Source of the DNA: Sphingobium sp. AP49 | Lineage (GTDB): Bacteria; Pseudomonadota; Alphaproteobacteria; Sphingomonadales; Sphingomonadaceae | DNA length: 64,000 nt | Assembly (NCBI RefSeq): GCF_000281715.2 | Contig: NZ_CP124576.1 | Span: forward strand, 3,355,501-3,419,500 | Reading direction: 5' to 3' | Shown here: positions 1-8,680 of the stretch, piece after piece | How positions within the stretch are numbered: the stretch's first letter is position 1 | Layout of the letters: each line of letters opens with the position of its first letter | The notes under the pieces: generated by a model | Told to the model about the DNA's origin: nothing | Seen by the model: only the letters and a program-made list of their open reading frames with translations | The model's database searches: none | Position numbers and translations under genes: made by a program

Positions 1-2
1 CG

Positions 3-1028
3 GGCCGCCACCTCGACAATGCCATGGAAGGCGCCAACCGCGCCGCCGCCCTCACCCGGCGCCTGCTCGCCTTTGCCCGATCCGAACCGCTGTTGCCCAG
101 CGCGGTCGACCCGGATTCGCTGCTGCGCGGCATGGCGGATCTGGTCGATCGTACCATCGGCGATCAGATCATCGTGCAGTTCGGCCATCAGGCCAAGGGC
201 TGGCACGTCTTCGTCGACCAGCATCAGATGGAAAATGCGATCCTCAACCTGTGCGTCAATGCCCGCGACGCGATGGAAGGCCGCGGCCGGCTGGCGATCG
301 AGACCGGCCAGGCCGAACTGGCCGCCAACGAGATCGGCGAATGCGCGCCCGGCGAATATGTGACCCTGTCGGTCACGGACAATGGTTGCGGCATGACGCC
401 CGAGGTGGTGGCCCGCGTGTTCGAGCCGTTCTTCACGACCAAGCCGGTCGGCAAGGGAACAGGGCTGGGCCTCAGCCAGATATTCGGCTTCGTCCGCCAG
501 AGCGAAGGCGAAATCCGTATCGATTCCACGGTGAGCAAGGGCACCAGCGTCCATATCTACCTGCCCCGCAAGATCGTGACCGAGGAAGAGAAAGCCGGCG
601 AGATACATCAGCCCGGCGCAGTCCACACGCTGCATCCGCCGACCCGCATATTGGTGGTCGAGGATGACCCGCGCGTGCTCAACCAGACCATGTCGGCGCT
701 GGCGGAACTGGGCCATCTGCCCATCGCCTGCGACCATCCGACCAAGGCAGCGAAGCTGCTCGCCAATAATCTCGACATTGGCCTCATCATGAGCGACGTG
801 CTGATGCCGGACATGACGGGGCCGGAAATGATCCGCGACCTGCCCGCGCAACACCGCCATCTTCCGGTGCTGTTCGTCACCGGCTATACCGGCGATGCAA
901 CGGAAAGCGCCGATTTCGAGGGGCATGAAGTGCTGCGCAAACCCTATACGCTGATGGCGCTGGGCCAGGCACTGTCGCAGGCGCTCAGCGGATCGAACCG
1001 CGCAGGAACAGCCGCGGCAGCAGAGTGA
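3..1028 (+). CDS. Hybrid sensor histidine kinase, C-terminal part (5' end outside window)
   Basis: The reading frame is open to the left edge, so the gene begins before the window. The first residues (HLDNAMEGANRAAALTRR) look like the end of the dimerisation helix; the phospho-accepting His is not in view. Numbering from the first in-frame Met at 24, an HATPase domain follows: N box NAILNLCVNARDAM (71-84), G1 DNGCGM (119-124) and G2 GKGTGLGL (143-150). A receiver domain covers about 208-320, with the acidic pair at 214-215, the probable phospho-acceptor Asp258 (SDVLMPD) and Lys296 (LRKPY). This is the layout of hybrid kinases that autophosphorylate and pass phosphate to an attached receiver. 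The input domain and signal cannot be inferred. The 3' end overlaps the convergent gene on the other strand by 44 nt. Confidence 0.9.
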   Translation, partial: GRHLDNAMEGANRAAALTRRLLAFARSEPLLPSAVDPDSLLRGMADLVDRTIGDQIIVQFGHQAKGWHVFVDQHQMENAILNLCVNARDAMEGRGRLAIETGQAELAANEIGECAPGEYVTLSVTDNGCGMTPEVVARVFEPFFTTKPVGKGTGLGLSQIFGFVRQSEGEIRIDSTVSKGTSVHIYLPRKIVTEEEKAGEIHQPGAVHTLHPPTRILVVEDDPRVLNQTMSALAELGHLPIACDHPTKAAKLLANNLDIGLIMSDVLMPDMTGPEMIRDLPAQHRHLPVLFVTGYTGDATESADFEGHEVLRKPYTLMALGQALSQALSGSNRAGTAAAAE

Positions 1029-1866
1029 CCGCGCCCAGCAACGGCCAGCGCCGCTGCCAGGGCTTGATCGCTATGCTGGTGCCGGCATGGCGATTGATCT
1101 TCCAGGCGAGATAGTCGATGCCGCCGGCATAGGTGAAACTGGCCTTGGCCAGCCGCACCACCGACAGATATTTGCCGCGTCGCTGGAGTTGGCGCCAGAG
1201 CTTCGCCGCATTGTCGGGCGAAGGCGGCAGCCCTTCGGCCAGCGCCGCCGCACCGATGCGGCGATAACGATCCGGATCGGCATCGACGATCGAGAGCGAG
1301 CGGCCGGTTTTCTCCGCTCGCAGTTCGGCATTATAGGTGAGCGTAAAACCGGTCTTCCACAGCGTGACCGGATCATCCCCCTGCCCATCTGCCATCGGCC
1401 GGGCGAGCGAGAGCAAGGTCGGTGCGGCCTGCGCCACCGCCACCAGCGCGCGCTGGCGGGCCAAATCGTCCGCCACCCACAGCAAGCGCGAAGGCTGGGC
1501 GAAGCGCGCCCAGACCGAAACATTGTCCGCCTTCACGCTGTTCAGCCGGGCAAAGTCGGCTTCGGACAGCACCGCATATTTGGCGATCAGGCCATTATGC
1601 TCGAACGGAAAGACATTGGGCGGAATCGCCCGGTTCGCCCGCGCCAGCCAGCCCTTGCCATAAGCCGCGTCATAATCGGAGACGATCAGGTAGAAATCGA
1701 GCATCAGCCCGTCGAGATTGGCCTCGCGCAGGCAGGAACCGTAGAAGAGTACGGCCCGCGCCGCATCGGGATATTGCGCCGCGAGCGCGCCCGCCATGGC
1801 CGCCGCGCGCGGATCGGCTGGCGCGGTGAGTTCAGCGGTCACGAGCGAGAATAGGCTGTTGGTCAT
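985..1866 (-). CDS. Tam41-like nucleotidyltransferase (putative phosphatidate cytidylyltransferase)
   Basis: This is a 293-residue soluble protein. Residues 41-62 carry FYGSC and, after a short spacer, MLDFYLIV (Asp57). This is the GS...D pattern of a nucleotidyltransferase fold. It is followed by an IAKYAVLSE segment near 95-102 and a WARFAQPSRLLW segment near 119-130. The order resembles mitochondrial Tam41/Mmp37 (YGSG, DFIF, IKYGV, AGRLxKP), which makes CDP-diacylglycerol from phosphatidate and CTP. The family link is motif-level recognition only and the reaction is inference. The gene lies 10 nt downstream of the DUF938 methyltransferase and is probably cotranscribed with it. Its 3' end overlaps the convergent kinase gene. 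Nothing in it resembles CdsA, which is a polytopic membrane protein. Confidence 0.6.
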   Translation of the reverse strand: MTNSLFSLVTAELTAPADPRAAAMAGALAAQYPDAARAVLFYGSCLREANLDGLMLDFYLIVSDYDAAYGKGWLARANRAIPPNVFPFEHNGLIAKYAVLSEADFARLNSVKADNVSVWARFAQPSRLLWVADDLARQRALVAVAQAAPTLLSLARPMADGQGDDPVTLWKTGFTLTYNAELRAEKTGRSLSIVDADPDRYRRIGAAALAEGLPPSPDNAAKLWRQLQRRGKYLSVVRLAKASFTYAGGIDYLAWKINRHAGTSIAIKPWQRRWPLLGAVTLLPRLFLRGSIR

Positions 1867-1876
1867 CGGCGCCGCT

Positions 1877-2509
1877 TTAGCGCCGACGGAAGATCAGGGA
1901 CAGATTATTTGCCGGCATCTCCACCTGCCGATCGAAGATCAGCGCTTCCGCATCGGCAGCGGCAATCACATCCTCCATCCGGCGCAGGCCCCAGCGCGGG
2001 TCGCGCGCCTTGAGCGAGGCGTCGAACGCCAGATTGCTGGGCGCGGTCTCCACGCCGTCACGCAGATAGGGGCCATAAAGATAGAGCAGGCCGCCCGGCG
2101 GCAGGATGCGCGCCGCGCCGGCCAACAACCCCAGCGTCGCCGCCCAGGGGCTGATATGCACCATGTTGATGCAGAGGACCGCATCGGTTGCATCGACCGG
2201 CCACGCGCCGGCGGCGTCCAGTTGCAACGGCGCGCGCAGGTTGGGCAGCGCCGCATCACTGCGCAGTGCCGCAATCGAAGCGAGGGCCGCCGGATCCGGG
2301 TCGGTCGGTTGCCAATCGAGCGCAGGGAAAGTGACAGCGAAGTGGACAGCATGTTCGCCGCTGCCGCTCGCCACTTCCAGTACCAGGCCGGTCGCGGGTA
2401 GTTCGTCCTGCAGGACCGCAACGATCGCATCCCGGTTGCGCATGGTCGCGGGGGCATGGCGGCGCGGGTCGGGGCCGGCTCCCTCCGGCGTCCAGGGGCC
2501 GTCGCTCAT
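1877..2509 (-). CDS. DUF938 SAM-dependent methyltransferase-like protein
   Basis: A protein of about 210 residues with a class I methyltransferase core. The N-terminal APATMRNRDAI segment is characteristic of the DUF938 family. Motif I is VLEVASGSGEHAVHFA, and an acidic PTDPDP follows after the second strand. LCINMVHISPW is typical of the family. The substrate is unknown. The start is taken as ATG at 2509, with a GGG run 9 nt upstream. An in-frame TTG at 2518 overlaps the stop of the preceding gene and is the alternative, giving 213 residues. It sits between a small membrane protein gene and the Tam41-like gene in what looks like one minus-strand operon. Confidence 0.8.
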   Translation of the reverse strand: MSDGPWTPEGAGPDPRRHAPATMRNRDAIVAVLQDELPATGLVLEVASGSGEHAVHFAVTFPALDWQPTDPDPAALASIAALRSDAALPNLRAPLQLDAAGAWPVDATDAVLCINMVHISPWAATLGLLAGAARILPPGGLLYLYGPYLRDGVETAPSNLAFDASLKARDPRWGLRRMEDVIAAADAEALIFDRQVEMPANNLSLIFRRR

Positions 2510-2514
2510 GCGGT

Positions 2515-3045
2515 TCAACCCTGGGTCGCGCTAACGGCGCGGGCCTGCATCAGCAAACGCCGGGCGCGCAGGAACATTTCCAGCCGCTGCATCGTCAGCA
2601 CGCCCAGCGCGAAAGTGACCAGGATGTCGGTGACCAGCATCACCATGCCATGCCCCTGCCCGCCATAGCTGAGCGCCAGTGAGCGCGACGCGGCGCGCAG
2701 GGCGATAAGCGCAACGATGAACAGCATCGCGGCGGGCGATGTCGTCTGATTGAGCGCATGGGTCTGCGGGTCGACGCTGATCGCCATCATCCACCCGCGC
2801 GTCCAGCCGAGCGCCCCGCCCGCCAGCAGTGCCAGCGCACACCAGAGCCAGGCGAGACCATGGGGCGGCACATTCCACAAGATGACGGCCGCGACGCAGG
2901 CATAGATGGCCGGGATGATCCACAAGGTTTCCAGCCGCAAGCGGCGGGCACGGCCGACCTGCCGCAACCGCCAGGCCATGACCCCGCCGATGATGAGGGC
3001 GGTCAGAGCATAGCTGGACCAGGGCGAGGCGGCGTGAATGGTCAT
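2515..3045 (-). CDS. CcdC/DUF1453-like membrane protein
   Basis: About 176 residues with four or five hydrophobic segments, and a charged RQVGRARRLRLETLW stretch after the first. Arg-rich loops between helices and the C-terminal RLEMFLRARRLLMQ resemble the CcdC/DUF1453 family of small integral membrane proteins. That assignment is tentative and no function is known. The ATG at 3045 is chosen because GGAGG stands 9 nt before it. The longer in-frame start at 3096 would put the N terminus inside the terminator hairpin of the glycine cleavage operon. The stop overlaps the possible TTG start of the methyltransferase gene. Confidence 0.65.
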   Translation of the reverse strand: MTIHAASPWSSYALTALIIGGVMAWRLRQVGRARRLRLETLWIIPAIYACVAAVILWNVPPHGLAWLWCALALLAGGALGWTRGWMMAISVDPQTHALNQTTSPAAMLFIVALIALRAASRSLALSYGGQGHGMVMLVTDILVTFALGVLTMQRLEMFLRARRLLMQARAVSATQG

Positions 3046-3074
3046 GCAAAAATCCTCCGTTTCCCGGTCCATAA

Positions 3075-3111
3075 AAGAAAGGGCGGTGGAGGTCATCCAC
3101 CGCCCTTTCTT
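3075..3111 (-). terminator. Intrinsic terminator of the gcv operon
   Basis: A perfect 16-bp inverted repeat (arms 3075-3090 and 3096-3111, loop GGTCA) lies 9 nt after the gcvPB stop. Read on the minus strand the stem ends in CTTTCTTTTAT, a T-rich tail. It separates the gcv operon from the downstream membrane protein gene. Confidence 0.85.
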
Positions 3112-3119
3112 GAAGAGGC

Positions 3120-4691
3120 TTATTCGGCGGCGACCGCCAGATCCGGTTCGGACCAGGTCAGTACCGGCTTGCGCGCGGCCAGCGTCTCGTCAAGACGACG
3201 GCGCGGGGCATGATAGGGCGCGCCCTTGAGCAGTTCGTCGCCCTTCTTCGCCCGTTCCGCCAGGCTGCGCAGCGCCAGGATGAACTGGTCGAGCGCGGCC
3301 TTGCTCTCGGTCTCGGTCGGTTCGACCAGCATCGCACCATGGACGACCAGCGGGAAATACATGGTCATCGGGTGGAAGCCCTCGTCGATCAGCCCCTTGG
3401 CGATGTCGAGCGTGGTGAAGCCTTCGGCCAGACCCTTGTCGCTGAACAGCGCCTCATGCATGCACGGGCCGGCGGCGCCGAAGGGCGCGTCGAGCACGTC
3501 GTCGAGGCTGCGCAGAATGTAATTGGCGTTCAGCACCGCATCGCTCGCGACCTGACGCAGGCCGTCCGCACCGTGGCTGAGGATATAGGTCAGCGCGCGG
3601 GTGAACATGCCCATCTGGCCATGGAAGGCGACCATGCGGCCGAAGGTCTGGGCGTGATGATCCTCCGCCGTTTCCTCTTCGACCAGCACGAACTTGTCGC
3701 CCTGCTTTTCGACGAAGGGGAGCGGCGCGAAGGGCGTGAGCGCTTCCGACAGCACCACCGGACCCGAACCCGGACCACCACCGCCATGCGGGGTCGAGAA
3801 GGTCTTGTGCAGGTTGATGTGCATCGCGTCGACGCCCAGGTCGCCGGGGCGGACCCGGCCGACGATGGCGTTGAAGTTCGCGCCGTCGCAATAGACGAAG
3901 GCCCCGGCGGCATGGACCGCGTCGGAGATGGTCTTCATGTCGCGCTCGAACAGGCCGCAGGTGTTGGGGTTGGTGATCATCACCGCCGCAACATCGGGGC
4001 CGAGACGCGCCTTGAGCGCTTCCAGGTCCACGCGGCCATCCGGGGTCGCGGGAATATCCTCGACCTTGTAGCCGCAGAAGGCGGCCGTTGCCGGGTTGGT
4101 GCCATGGGCGCTTTCGGGCACCAGGATGACGCTGCGCGCGTCACCACGGGCTTCGAGCGCGGCGCGGATTGCCAGCAGGCCGCACAGTTCGCCATGCGCG
4201 CCCGCCTTGGGCGACATCGCGACCGAGTGCATGCCGGTCAGCGTCACCAGCCACCGGGCAAGTTCATGGATGACGGCCAGCGCACCCTGCACCGTCGACT
4301 GCGGCTGCAGCGGGTGGATGTCAGCGAAACCGGGCATCCGCGCGACCTTTTCGTTAAGGCGCGGGTTGTGCTTCATGGTGCAGCTGCCGAGCGGGAACAG
4401 GCCAAGATCGATGGCGTAGTTCTGGCGCGACAGGCGGGTGTAATGGCGCACCGTTTCCTGTTCCGACAGGCCGGGCAGGCCAATGCTGTCGGTGCGGGCG
4501 AGCGAACCGAGGCGGCTGGCGACCTTGGGCGCATCGGCGAAATCGACGCCTGTGGTGGCGGTCGAGCCGATCTCGAAGATCAGCGCTTCCTCCAGCATCA
4601 GCGCGCGATTGCCGGTGGCGGTTGCGGGCGCCATATGCTCTTCCTTGACGGCCTGCGGGGTGGTCGGGCGACCTTCCTTCAACATGGTCAT
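3120..4691 (-). CDS. gcvPB: Glycine dehydrogenase (decarboxylating) subunit 2, P protein
   Basis: 523 residues, the size of the C-terminal half of a split P protein. It is a fold-type I PLP enzyme. Lys296 in [16 protein letters not shown] is the expected Schiff-base lysine, followed by the glycine-rich loop. [15 protein letters not shown] near 98-111 is the family hallmark. With GcvPA it decarboxylates glycine and loads aminomethyl onto lipoyl-GcvH. The ATG start overlaps the gcvPA stop (ATGA), so the two subunits are translationally coupled. Last gene of the riboswitch-controlled operon. Confidence 0.97.
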   Translation of the reverse strand: MTMLKEGRPTTPQAVKEEHMAPATATGNRALMLEEALIFEIGSTATTGVDFADAPKVASRLGSLARTDSIGLPGLSEQETVRHYTRLSRQNYAIDLGLFPLGSCTMKHNPRLNEKVARMPGFADIHPLQPQSTVQGALAVIHELARWLVTLTGMHSVAMSPKAGAHGELCGLLAIRAALEARGDARSVILVPESAHGTNPATAAFCGYKVEDIPATPDGRVDLEALKARLGPDVAAVMITNPNTCGLFERDMKTISDAVHAAGAFVYCDGANFNAIVGRVRPGDLGVDAMHINLHKTFSTPHGGGGPGSGPVVLSEALTPFAPLPFVEKQGDKFVLVEEETAEDHHAQTFGRMVAFHGQMGMFTRALTYILSHGADGLRQVASDAVLNANYILRSLDDVLDAPFGAAGPCMHEALFSDKGLAEGFTTLDIAKGLIDEGFHPMTMYFPLVVHGAMLVEPTETESKAALDQFILALRSLAERAKKGDELLKGAPYHAPRRRLDETLAARKPVLTWSEPDLAVAAE

Positions 4692-6046
4692 GCCAGTTCC
4701 TCCTCAAGCGCTGCGGCAAGGGTTTCGATATCCTCCGGCGTGACCGTCTCGGTCACGGCGATGACCAGGCCGTTGCCGATGGCCGGCGCGTCGGGGAACA
4801 GGCGGCCGAGCGAGACGCCCGCCAATATGCCCTTGTCGGCAAGGTTGCGGACGACGTCGCGCGCATCCTTGGTCAGGACCAGCGTGAATTCGTTGAAGAA
4901 GCCGTCGTTGAGCAGCGTCACGCCGGGCACCTGGGCCAGACGATCGGCGGCCTGCACGGCAAGGCCGTGGTTCAGGGTCGCCAGCTCGCGCAGGCCCTTC
5001 TCGCCCAGCAGGGTCATGTGGATGCTGAACGCCAGCGCGCACAGACCCGAATTGGTGCAGATGTTCGACGTCGCCTTTTCGCGGCGGATATGCTGCTCGC
5101 GGGTGGAGAGCGTCAGCACGAAGCCGCGCTTGCCCGCAGCGTCCAGCGTCTCGCCGCACAGGCGGCCCGGCATCTGGCGGACATATTTCTGCTTGCAGCC
5201 GAAGAGGCCGAGATAGGGGCCGCCAAACTGCAGGCCGACGCCGATCGACTGGCCTTCGCCCACGACGATGTCGGCGCCCATAGCGCCCGGCGCCTTGATC
5301 GCACCCAGCGCCACCGGCTCCGTCACCACCGCGACCAGCAGCGCGCCGGCGGCGTTCGCGGCTTCGGCCAGCGGGGTCAGGTCGGCGATGCGGCCCAGAA
5401 TGTCGGGATATTGCACGACGACGCAGGACGTGTCCTTGTCGATCGATGCGATCAGCGCGTCGATGTCGGTCGCGGCGTCCAGGGTCGGCGCCTGATGCAC
5501 CAGCGCGTCGCCGGTGAACTTCGCCATGGTGTTGGCGACCGACACATAATGCGGGTGCAGGCCGGACGACAGCAGCGCCTTGCCGCGCTTGGTGATGCGG
5601 CGGGCCATGCCGATCGCTTCCCAGCAGGCGGTCGAGCCGTCATACATGGAGGCGTTGGCGACATCGACGCCCAGCAAGCGGGCGACCTGGGTCTGGAATT
5701 CGAACAGCACCTGCAGTGTGCCCTGCGCGATTTCCGGCTGATAGGGCGTGTAGGCGGTCAGGAACTCGCCGCGCTGGATCAGATGATCGACGCTGGCGGG
5801 CACATGATGCTTGTAGGCGCCGGCGCCCAGGAAGAAGGGCGCTTCCCCTGCCGACAGATTCTTGCGCGCGAGGGCGCCCATATGGCGCTCGACCGCCAGT
5901 TCACTGGCATGATCGGGCAGGCCGGCGATGGTGCCGGTCAGCCGGGCTTCGGCGGGCACGTCGATGAACAGGTCGTCGATCGTCTCGGCGCCGATGACCG
6001 ACAGCATCTCCTGCCGGTCGGTGTCGGTAAGGGGTAGGTAGCGCAT
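4688..6046 (-). CDS. gcvPA: Glycine dehydrogenase (decarboxylating) subunit 1, P protein
   Basis: 452 residues from ATG 6046 ([15 protein letters not shown]). The frame stays open upstream through the two palindromes, but that stretch reads as repeat DNA and is not counted. Hallmarks are [32 protein letters not shown] and the VVGEGQSIG segment. It is the non-PLP partner of the split P protein and forms the heterodimer with GcvPB. The split architecture is usual in many bacteria outside the enterobacteria. It is preceded by a 131-nt spacer with REP-like palindromes and overlaps gcvPB by 4 nt. Confidence 0.97.
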   Translation of the reverse strand: MRYLPLTDTDRQEMLSVIGAETIDDLFIDVPAEARLTGTIAGLPDHASELAVERHMGALARKNLSAGEAPFFLGAGAYKHHVPASVDHLIQRGEFLTAYTPYQPEIAQGTLQVLFEFQTQVARLLGVDVANASMYDGSTACWEAIGMARRITKRGKALLSSGLHPHYVSVANTMAKFTGDALVHQAPTLDAATDIDALIASIDKDTSCVVVQYPDILGRIADLTPLAEAANAAGALLVAVVTEPVALGAIKAPGAMGADIVVGEGQSIGVGLQFGGPYLGLFGCKQKYVRQMPGRLCGETLDAAGKRGFVLTLSTREQHIRREKATSNICTNSGLCALAFSIHMTLLGEKGLRELATLNHGLAVQAADRLAQVPGVTLLNDGFFNEFTLVLTKDARDVVRNLADKGILAGVSLGRLFPDAPAIGNGLVIAVTETVTPEDIETLAAALEEELA

Positions 6047-6076
6047 TCGGTTTTCTCCCCCCTCTCCCACAAGCCT

Positions 6077-6167
6077 CCCCTCCCGCATGCGGGAGGGGCC
6101 GGGGGAGGGTCTGTGAAGGAGATGGCGCGAACACCCCTCCCCTAACCCCTCCCGCATGCGGGAGGGG
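6077..6167. repeat. Two REP-like GC palindromes between gcvH and gcvPA
   Basis: Two identical 22-nt perfect palindromes, at 6077-6098 and 6146-6167, each built from the half-site CCCCTCCCGCA and its complement. They are 47 nt apart, with extra CCCCTCCC and GGGGGAGGG runs nearby. This is the form of repetitive extragenic palindromes. In the gcvH-gcvPA transcript they would form stable stems. Confidence 0.85.
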
Positions 6168-6177
6168 AACTCTTAGA

Positions 6178-6549
6178 TTAAAGCGAGGCCACGAACTTCT
6201 TGTAGGCGGCTTCGTTCATCAGGCCTTCCAGCTCGCTGGTGTCGGCGATGCGCAGCTTGAAGAACCAGCCATCTTCCTCGGCGTCGCTGTTGACCAGCGC
6301 CGGCTCGTCTTCCAGCGCACCATTGGCTTCGACGACTTCGCCCGAGATCGGGGCATAGACGTCGGACGCGGCCTTGACCGATTCCACGACGGCGGCGTCG
6401 TCGCCCTTTTCGAAGGTCGTGCCTTCGGCAGGCAGTTCGACGAACACGATGTCGCCCAGTTGCTCCTGCGCATAGTCGGTGATGCCGACGGTGGCGATTT
6501 CGCCCTCGACGTCGATCCATTCATGTTCGTCGGTGAAATAGCGGCTCAT
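6178..6549 (-). CDS. gcvH: Glycine cleavage system H protein
   Basis: 123 residues. It carries the lipoyl domain with [17 protein letters not shown]; Lys59 is the lipoylation site. The N-terminal [20 protein letters not shown] is the H-protein signature. It shuttles the aminomethyl group from the P protein to the T protein and then to the dihydrolipoamide dehydrogenase, which is not encoded in this window. It lies 26 nt after gcvT. The next gene, gcvPA, starts 131 nt further on, beyond two palindromes. Confidence 0.97.
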   Translation of the reverse strand: MSRYFTDEHEWIDVEGEIATVGITDYAQEQLGDIVFVELPAEGTTFEKGDDAAVVESVKAASDVYAPISGEVVEANGALEDEPALVNSDAEEDGWFFKLRIADTSELEGLMNEAAYKKFVASL

Positions 6550-6575
6550 GCTTGCTCTCCTCGAAAAGCGGTAAT

Positions 6576-7739
6576 TCAGGCCTTGCGGCGATAACGATGG
6601 GGAACGAACGGCATCGGCGCAACCGCCGCTGCAATCCGCTTGCCGCGCACTTCGATCTCCAGCGCGCTGTCCAGCGCGGAATAAGGCAGGCTGACCCAGC
6701 CCATGGCGATCGGCGCGCCCACGCTCGGCGCGAAGCCGCCCGAGGTGACTTCGCCCACCAGCACGTCGCCGGCATAGATTTGCGCGCCTTCGCGGGCCGG
6801 CAGGCGGCCTTCGATCTTCAGGCCAACGCGCTTGGAACCGGGGCCTTCGGCCAGTTCCTTCATCACGCGACCATGGCCGATGAAGCCGCCTTCCTCGCGG
6901 CGGCGCTTCTGGATGGCAAAGCCCAGGTCCGCGCCGATCGTGCTGACGGCGGGCGACAGGTCATGGCCATAGAGCGGCAGGCCGGCTTCCAGGCGCAGGG
7001 AGTCGCGTGCGCCAAGGCCGATCGGCTTGACCTGCGGCAGTGCGCACAGCGCATCGGCCAGCAGCGCGACGGAATCGCCCGGCACGCTGATTTCAAAGCC
7101 ATCTTCGCCGGTATAGCCCGAACGACTGATCCACAGCGGCACGCCGCGCCAAGTGAAGGGGCCGGACTGCATGAAGATGAGGTCGGCGGCTTCCGGAATG
7201 AGCGCGGCCATCGCCTCGCCCGCTTCCGGACCCTGCAGCGCCAGCAGTGCCTGGTCGGCCATATGGTTCATGGTGACGTCGTCGGGCAGATGTTCGATCA
7301 TCCAGCCGATATCGTCATATTTGGTCGCGCCATTGACGACCATGTAGATCGCCGCGCCTTCGAACGCACCGTCGCCGGGGCGCGAGACCATCAGGTCGTC
7401 GAGGATGCCGCCTTCCGCGTCCAGCAGCATCGAATAGCGCTGGCGGAAGGGCTTCAGCCCCTTGATGTCGCTGGGCAGCAGGGTTTCGAGCGCCGCATCG
7501 ACGCTGGCACCACCGGTCTCGTCGGAGAAAGTGAGCTGGCCCATATGGCTGACGTCGAACAGGCCGGCATGTTCGCGGGTCCAGCTATGTTCGGCCATGA
7601 TGCCTTCATACTGGATCGGCATGTGATAGCCGGCAAAGCCGACCATGCGCGCGCCCTTGGCACGGTGCCAGGCGTCGAGCGGCAGGGCTTCGAGGGGCAG
7701 TTCCGCTTCGAGGGCGGCGACGTCGTCAATGGCGGTCAT
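6576..7739 (-). CDS. gcvT: Aminomethyltransferase, glycine cleavage T protein
   Basis: 387 residues from ATG 7739, with GGAAAGG 7 nt upstream. The frame is open further 5', but that extension reads through the riboswitch and is rejected. Family features are [26 protein letters not shown] and the [10 protein letters not shown] segment. It transfers the methylene group from the H protein to tetrahydrofolate, giving 5,10-methylene-THF and ammonia. First gene of the operon, directly downstream of the glycine riboswitch. Confidence 0.96.
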   Translation of the reverse strand: MTAIDDVAALEAELPLEALPLDAWHRAKGARMVGFAGYHMPIQYEGIMAEHSWTREHAGLFDVSHMGQLTFSDETGGASVDAALETLLPSDIKGLKPFRQRYSMLLDAEGGILDDLMVSRPGDGAFEGAAIYMVVNGATKYDDIGWMIEHLPDDVTMNHMADQALLALQGPEAGEAMAALIPEAADLIFMQSGPFTWRGVPLWISRSGYTGEDGFEISVPGDSVALLADALCALPQVKPIGLGARDSLRLEAGLPLYGHDLSPAVSTIGADLGFAIQKRRREEGGFIGHGRVMKELAEGPGSKRVGLKIEGRLPAREGAQIYAGDVLVGEVTSGGFAPSVGAPIAMGWVSLPYSALDSALEIEVRGKRIAAAVAPMPFVPHRYRRKA

Positions 7740-7810
7740 GGCAAGACCTTTCCGTAGGAGGGATGCGGCGACAGGCCAGCGCGGCCGACGAATCGGCGCT
7801 TCCGGCATGC

Positions 7811-8013
7811 CACCCCCTCTGTCACGGAACCTGAGAGCTTTGACCAGCGGCTTGGGGCCGGCTGGCTTACCCCTTCGGTGGGACGGCACGGGGCCATCCG
7901 CTTTCCAGAGTATCTACGCGCGATGCGGTCCTTTGGCCTGAGAGATTCCGGGGCGGTTGCTCCTTCGGCGACGGGCTCAAGCCTGAAAGGCGCCCATGCT
8001 CTCCCGCATCGTG
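7811..8013 (-). promoter_or_regulatory. Tandem glycine riboswitch (two aptamers) ahead of gcvT
   Basis: On the minus strand the first aptamer (about 8013-7921) shows GCGGGAGAGCATGG, CGCCGAAGGAGCAA and ATCTCTCAGGCCAAAGGACC. The second (about 7916-7811) shows ACTCTGGAAAGC, CACCGAAGGGGTAAG and AAAGCTCTCAGGTTCC, then GTGACAGAGGGG. These are the conserved cores of both gcvT-type glycine aptamers, joined by a short linker. The family normally turns on gcv expression when glycine is abundant. Whether control here is transcriptional or translational is not visible: no obvious U-tract lies between aptamer 2 and the gcvT start 70 nt on. Confidence 0.96.
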
Positions 8014-8050
8014 CCCGCTGCCGAATCCTCGGCACCGGAGACGCCCCACG

Positions 8051-8078
8051 CATTTGCGCAAAGCGCGGGCGGCGTCAA
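8051..8078 (-). promoter_or_regulatory. Possible promoter for the gcv operon
   Basis: On the minus strand TTGACG (8078-8073) and CAAATG (8056-8051) are 16 nt apart, about 40 nt before the first aptamer. The -35 is good and the -10 weak. The placement fits but there is no other support. Confidence 0.35.
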
Positions 8079-8115
8079 TCGGGCAAATGTCGCAGGGACG
8101 CAGGTTATGGCCGGA

Positions 8116-8400
8116 TCAACCTTCCTCGCGCGCACGCCGCTGCGCCATCGCCAACGTCGCCGCCCGGCATTCCGATAGCGCCGCATCGGCCGCTTCGTCC
8201 GATAGGGTCAGCTCGGCAAAGCCCGCCTCTCCCTCGACCATCTCCAGGAAGCGGGTGACGCCGGCATAGTTGGAGTCCGCGACGGCGCGCTGGATGAGGT
8301 CGATCCGATCCGCCCAGGGCCGCGCGCCCTGTGCCCGCAACAGGCGGGAAAGATCATCAAGCTGGGCGGCAAAGGCCGCGATCTGGGGATGCAGTGTCAT
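8116..8400 (-). CDS. Hypothetical protein, DUF6966-like
   Basis: 94 residues, soluble, predicted mostly helical. It contains LRAQGARPWADRIDLIQRA and GVTRFLEMVEGEAGFAELTL. The WA...I...FL..G..GF.EL.L pattern resembles the DUF6966 family of small uncharacterised proteins. This is a resemblance from memory only. It stands alone upstream of the gcv promoter, on the same strand. Confidence 0.55.
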   Translation of the reverse strand: MTLHPQIAAFAAQLDDLSRLLRAQGARPWADRIDLIQRAVADSNYAGVTRFLEMVEGEAGFAELTLSDEAADAALSECRAATLAMAQRRAREEG

Positions 8401-8502
8401 GGGCAGAGAGATAAAGCCCGCGCGACGACCGGACCAGCCGGCCGAATGCCAACGCAGCGTTTCCGTCGGGGTGGTTTCAGATGGATTGGTCCCCTTCTTA
8501 TT

Positions 8503-8591
8503 CCGTCATGCCAGCGAAGGCTGGCATCCCACTATTTCTTGCCCCCTAACTCTCAAAGAAAAAGAGATCCCAGCCTACGCTGGGATGACGG
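8503..8591. repeat. Dispersed inverted repeat, copy 1
   Basis: The ends are CCGTCATGCCAGCGAAGG and a near-complementary CAGCCTACGCTGGGATGACGG. Each half also folds on itself (ATGCCAGC-GAAG-GCTGGCAT on the left). A second copy lies at 17437-17523. The layout is that of a non-autonomous ERIC/REP-type element. It occupies the gap between the DUF6966-like gene and the next plus-strand gene. Confidence 0.85.
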
Positions 8592-8680
8592 ATATGGGTG
8601 GGAAGCGGGCTGTCAGCTTTTAAAACGCTGATGCGTAAAGCTGCCATTGCCATGAACATCAGATTGTGGATGTTTGCTCC

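Noticed and set aside
3210..5216. Very long open frame on the plus strand (668 codons) opposite gcvPB/gcvPA
   Set aside because: GC-rich coding DNA gives long antisense frames; its protein is Arg/Ala/Gly-rich with no domain, while the other strand encodes clear P-protein subunits.
6047..6157. N-terminal extension of gcvPA
   Set aside because: It reads through the REP palindromes; [11 protein letters not shown] at 6046 is the family start.
7740..7889. N-terminal extension of gcvT
   Set aside because: It is translation of the glycine riboswitch; the family start is at 7739, with a good ribosome site.
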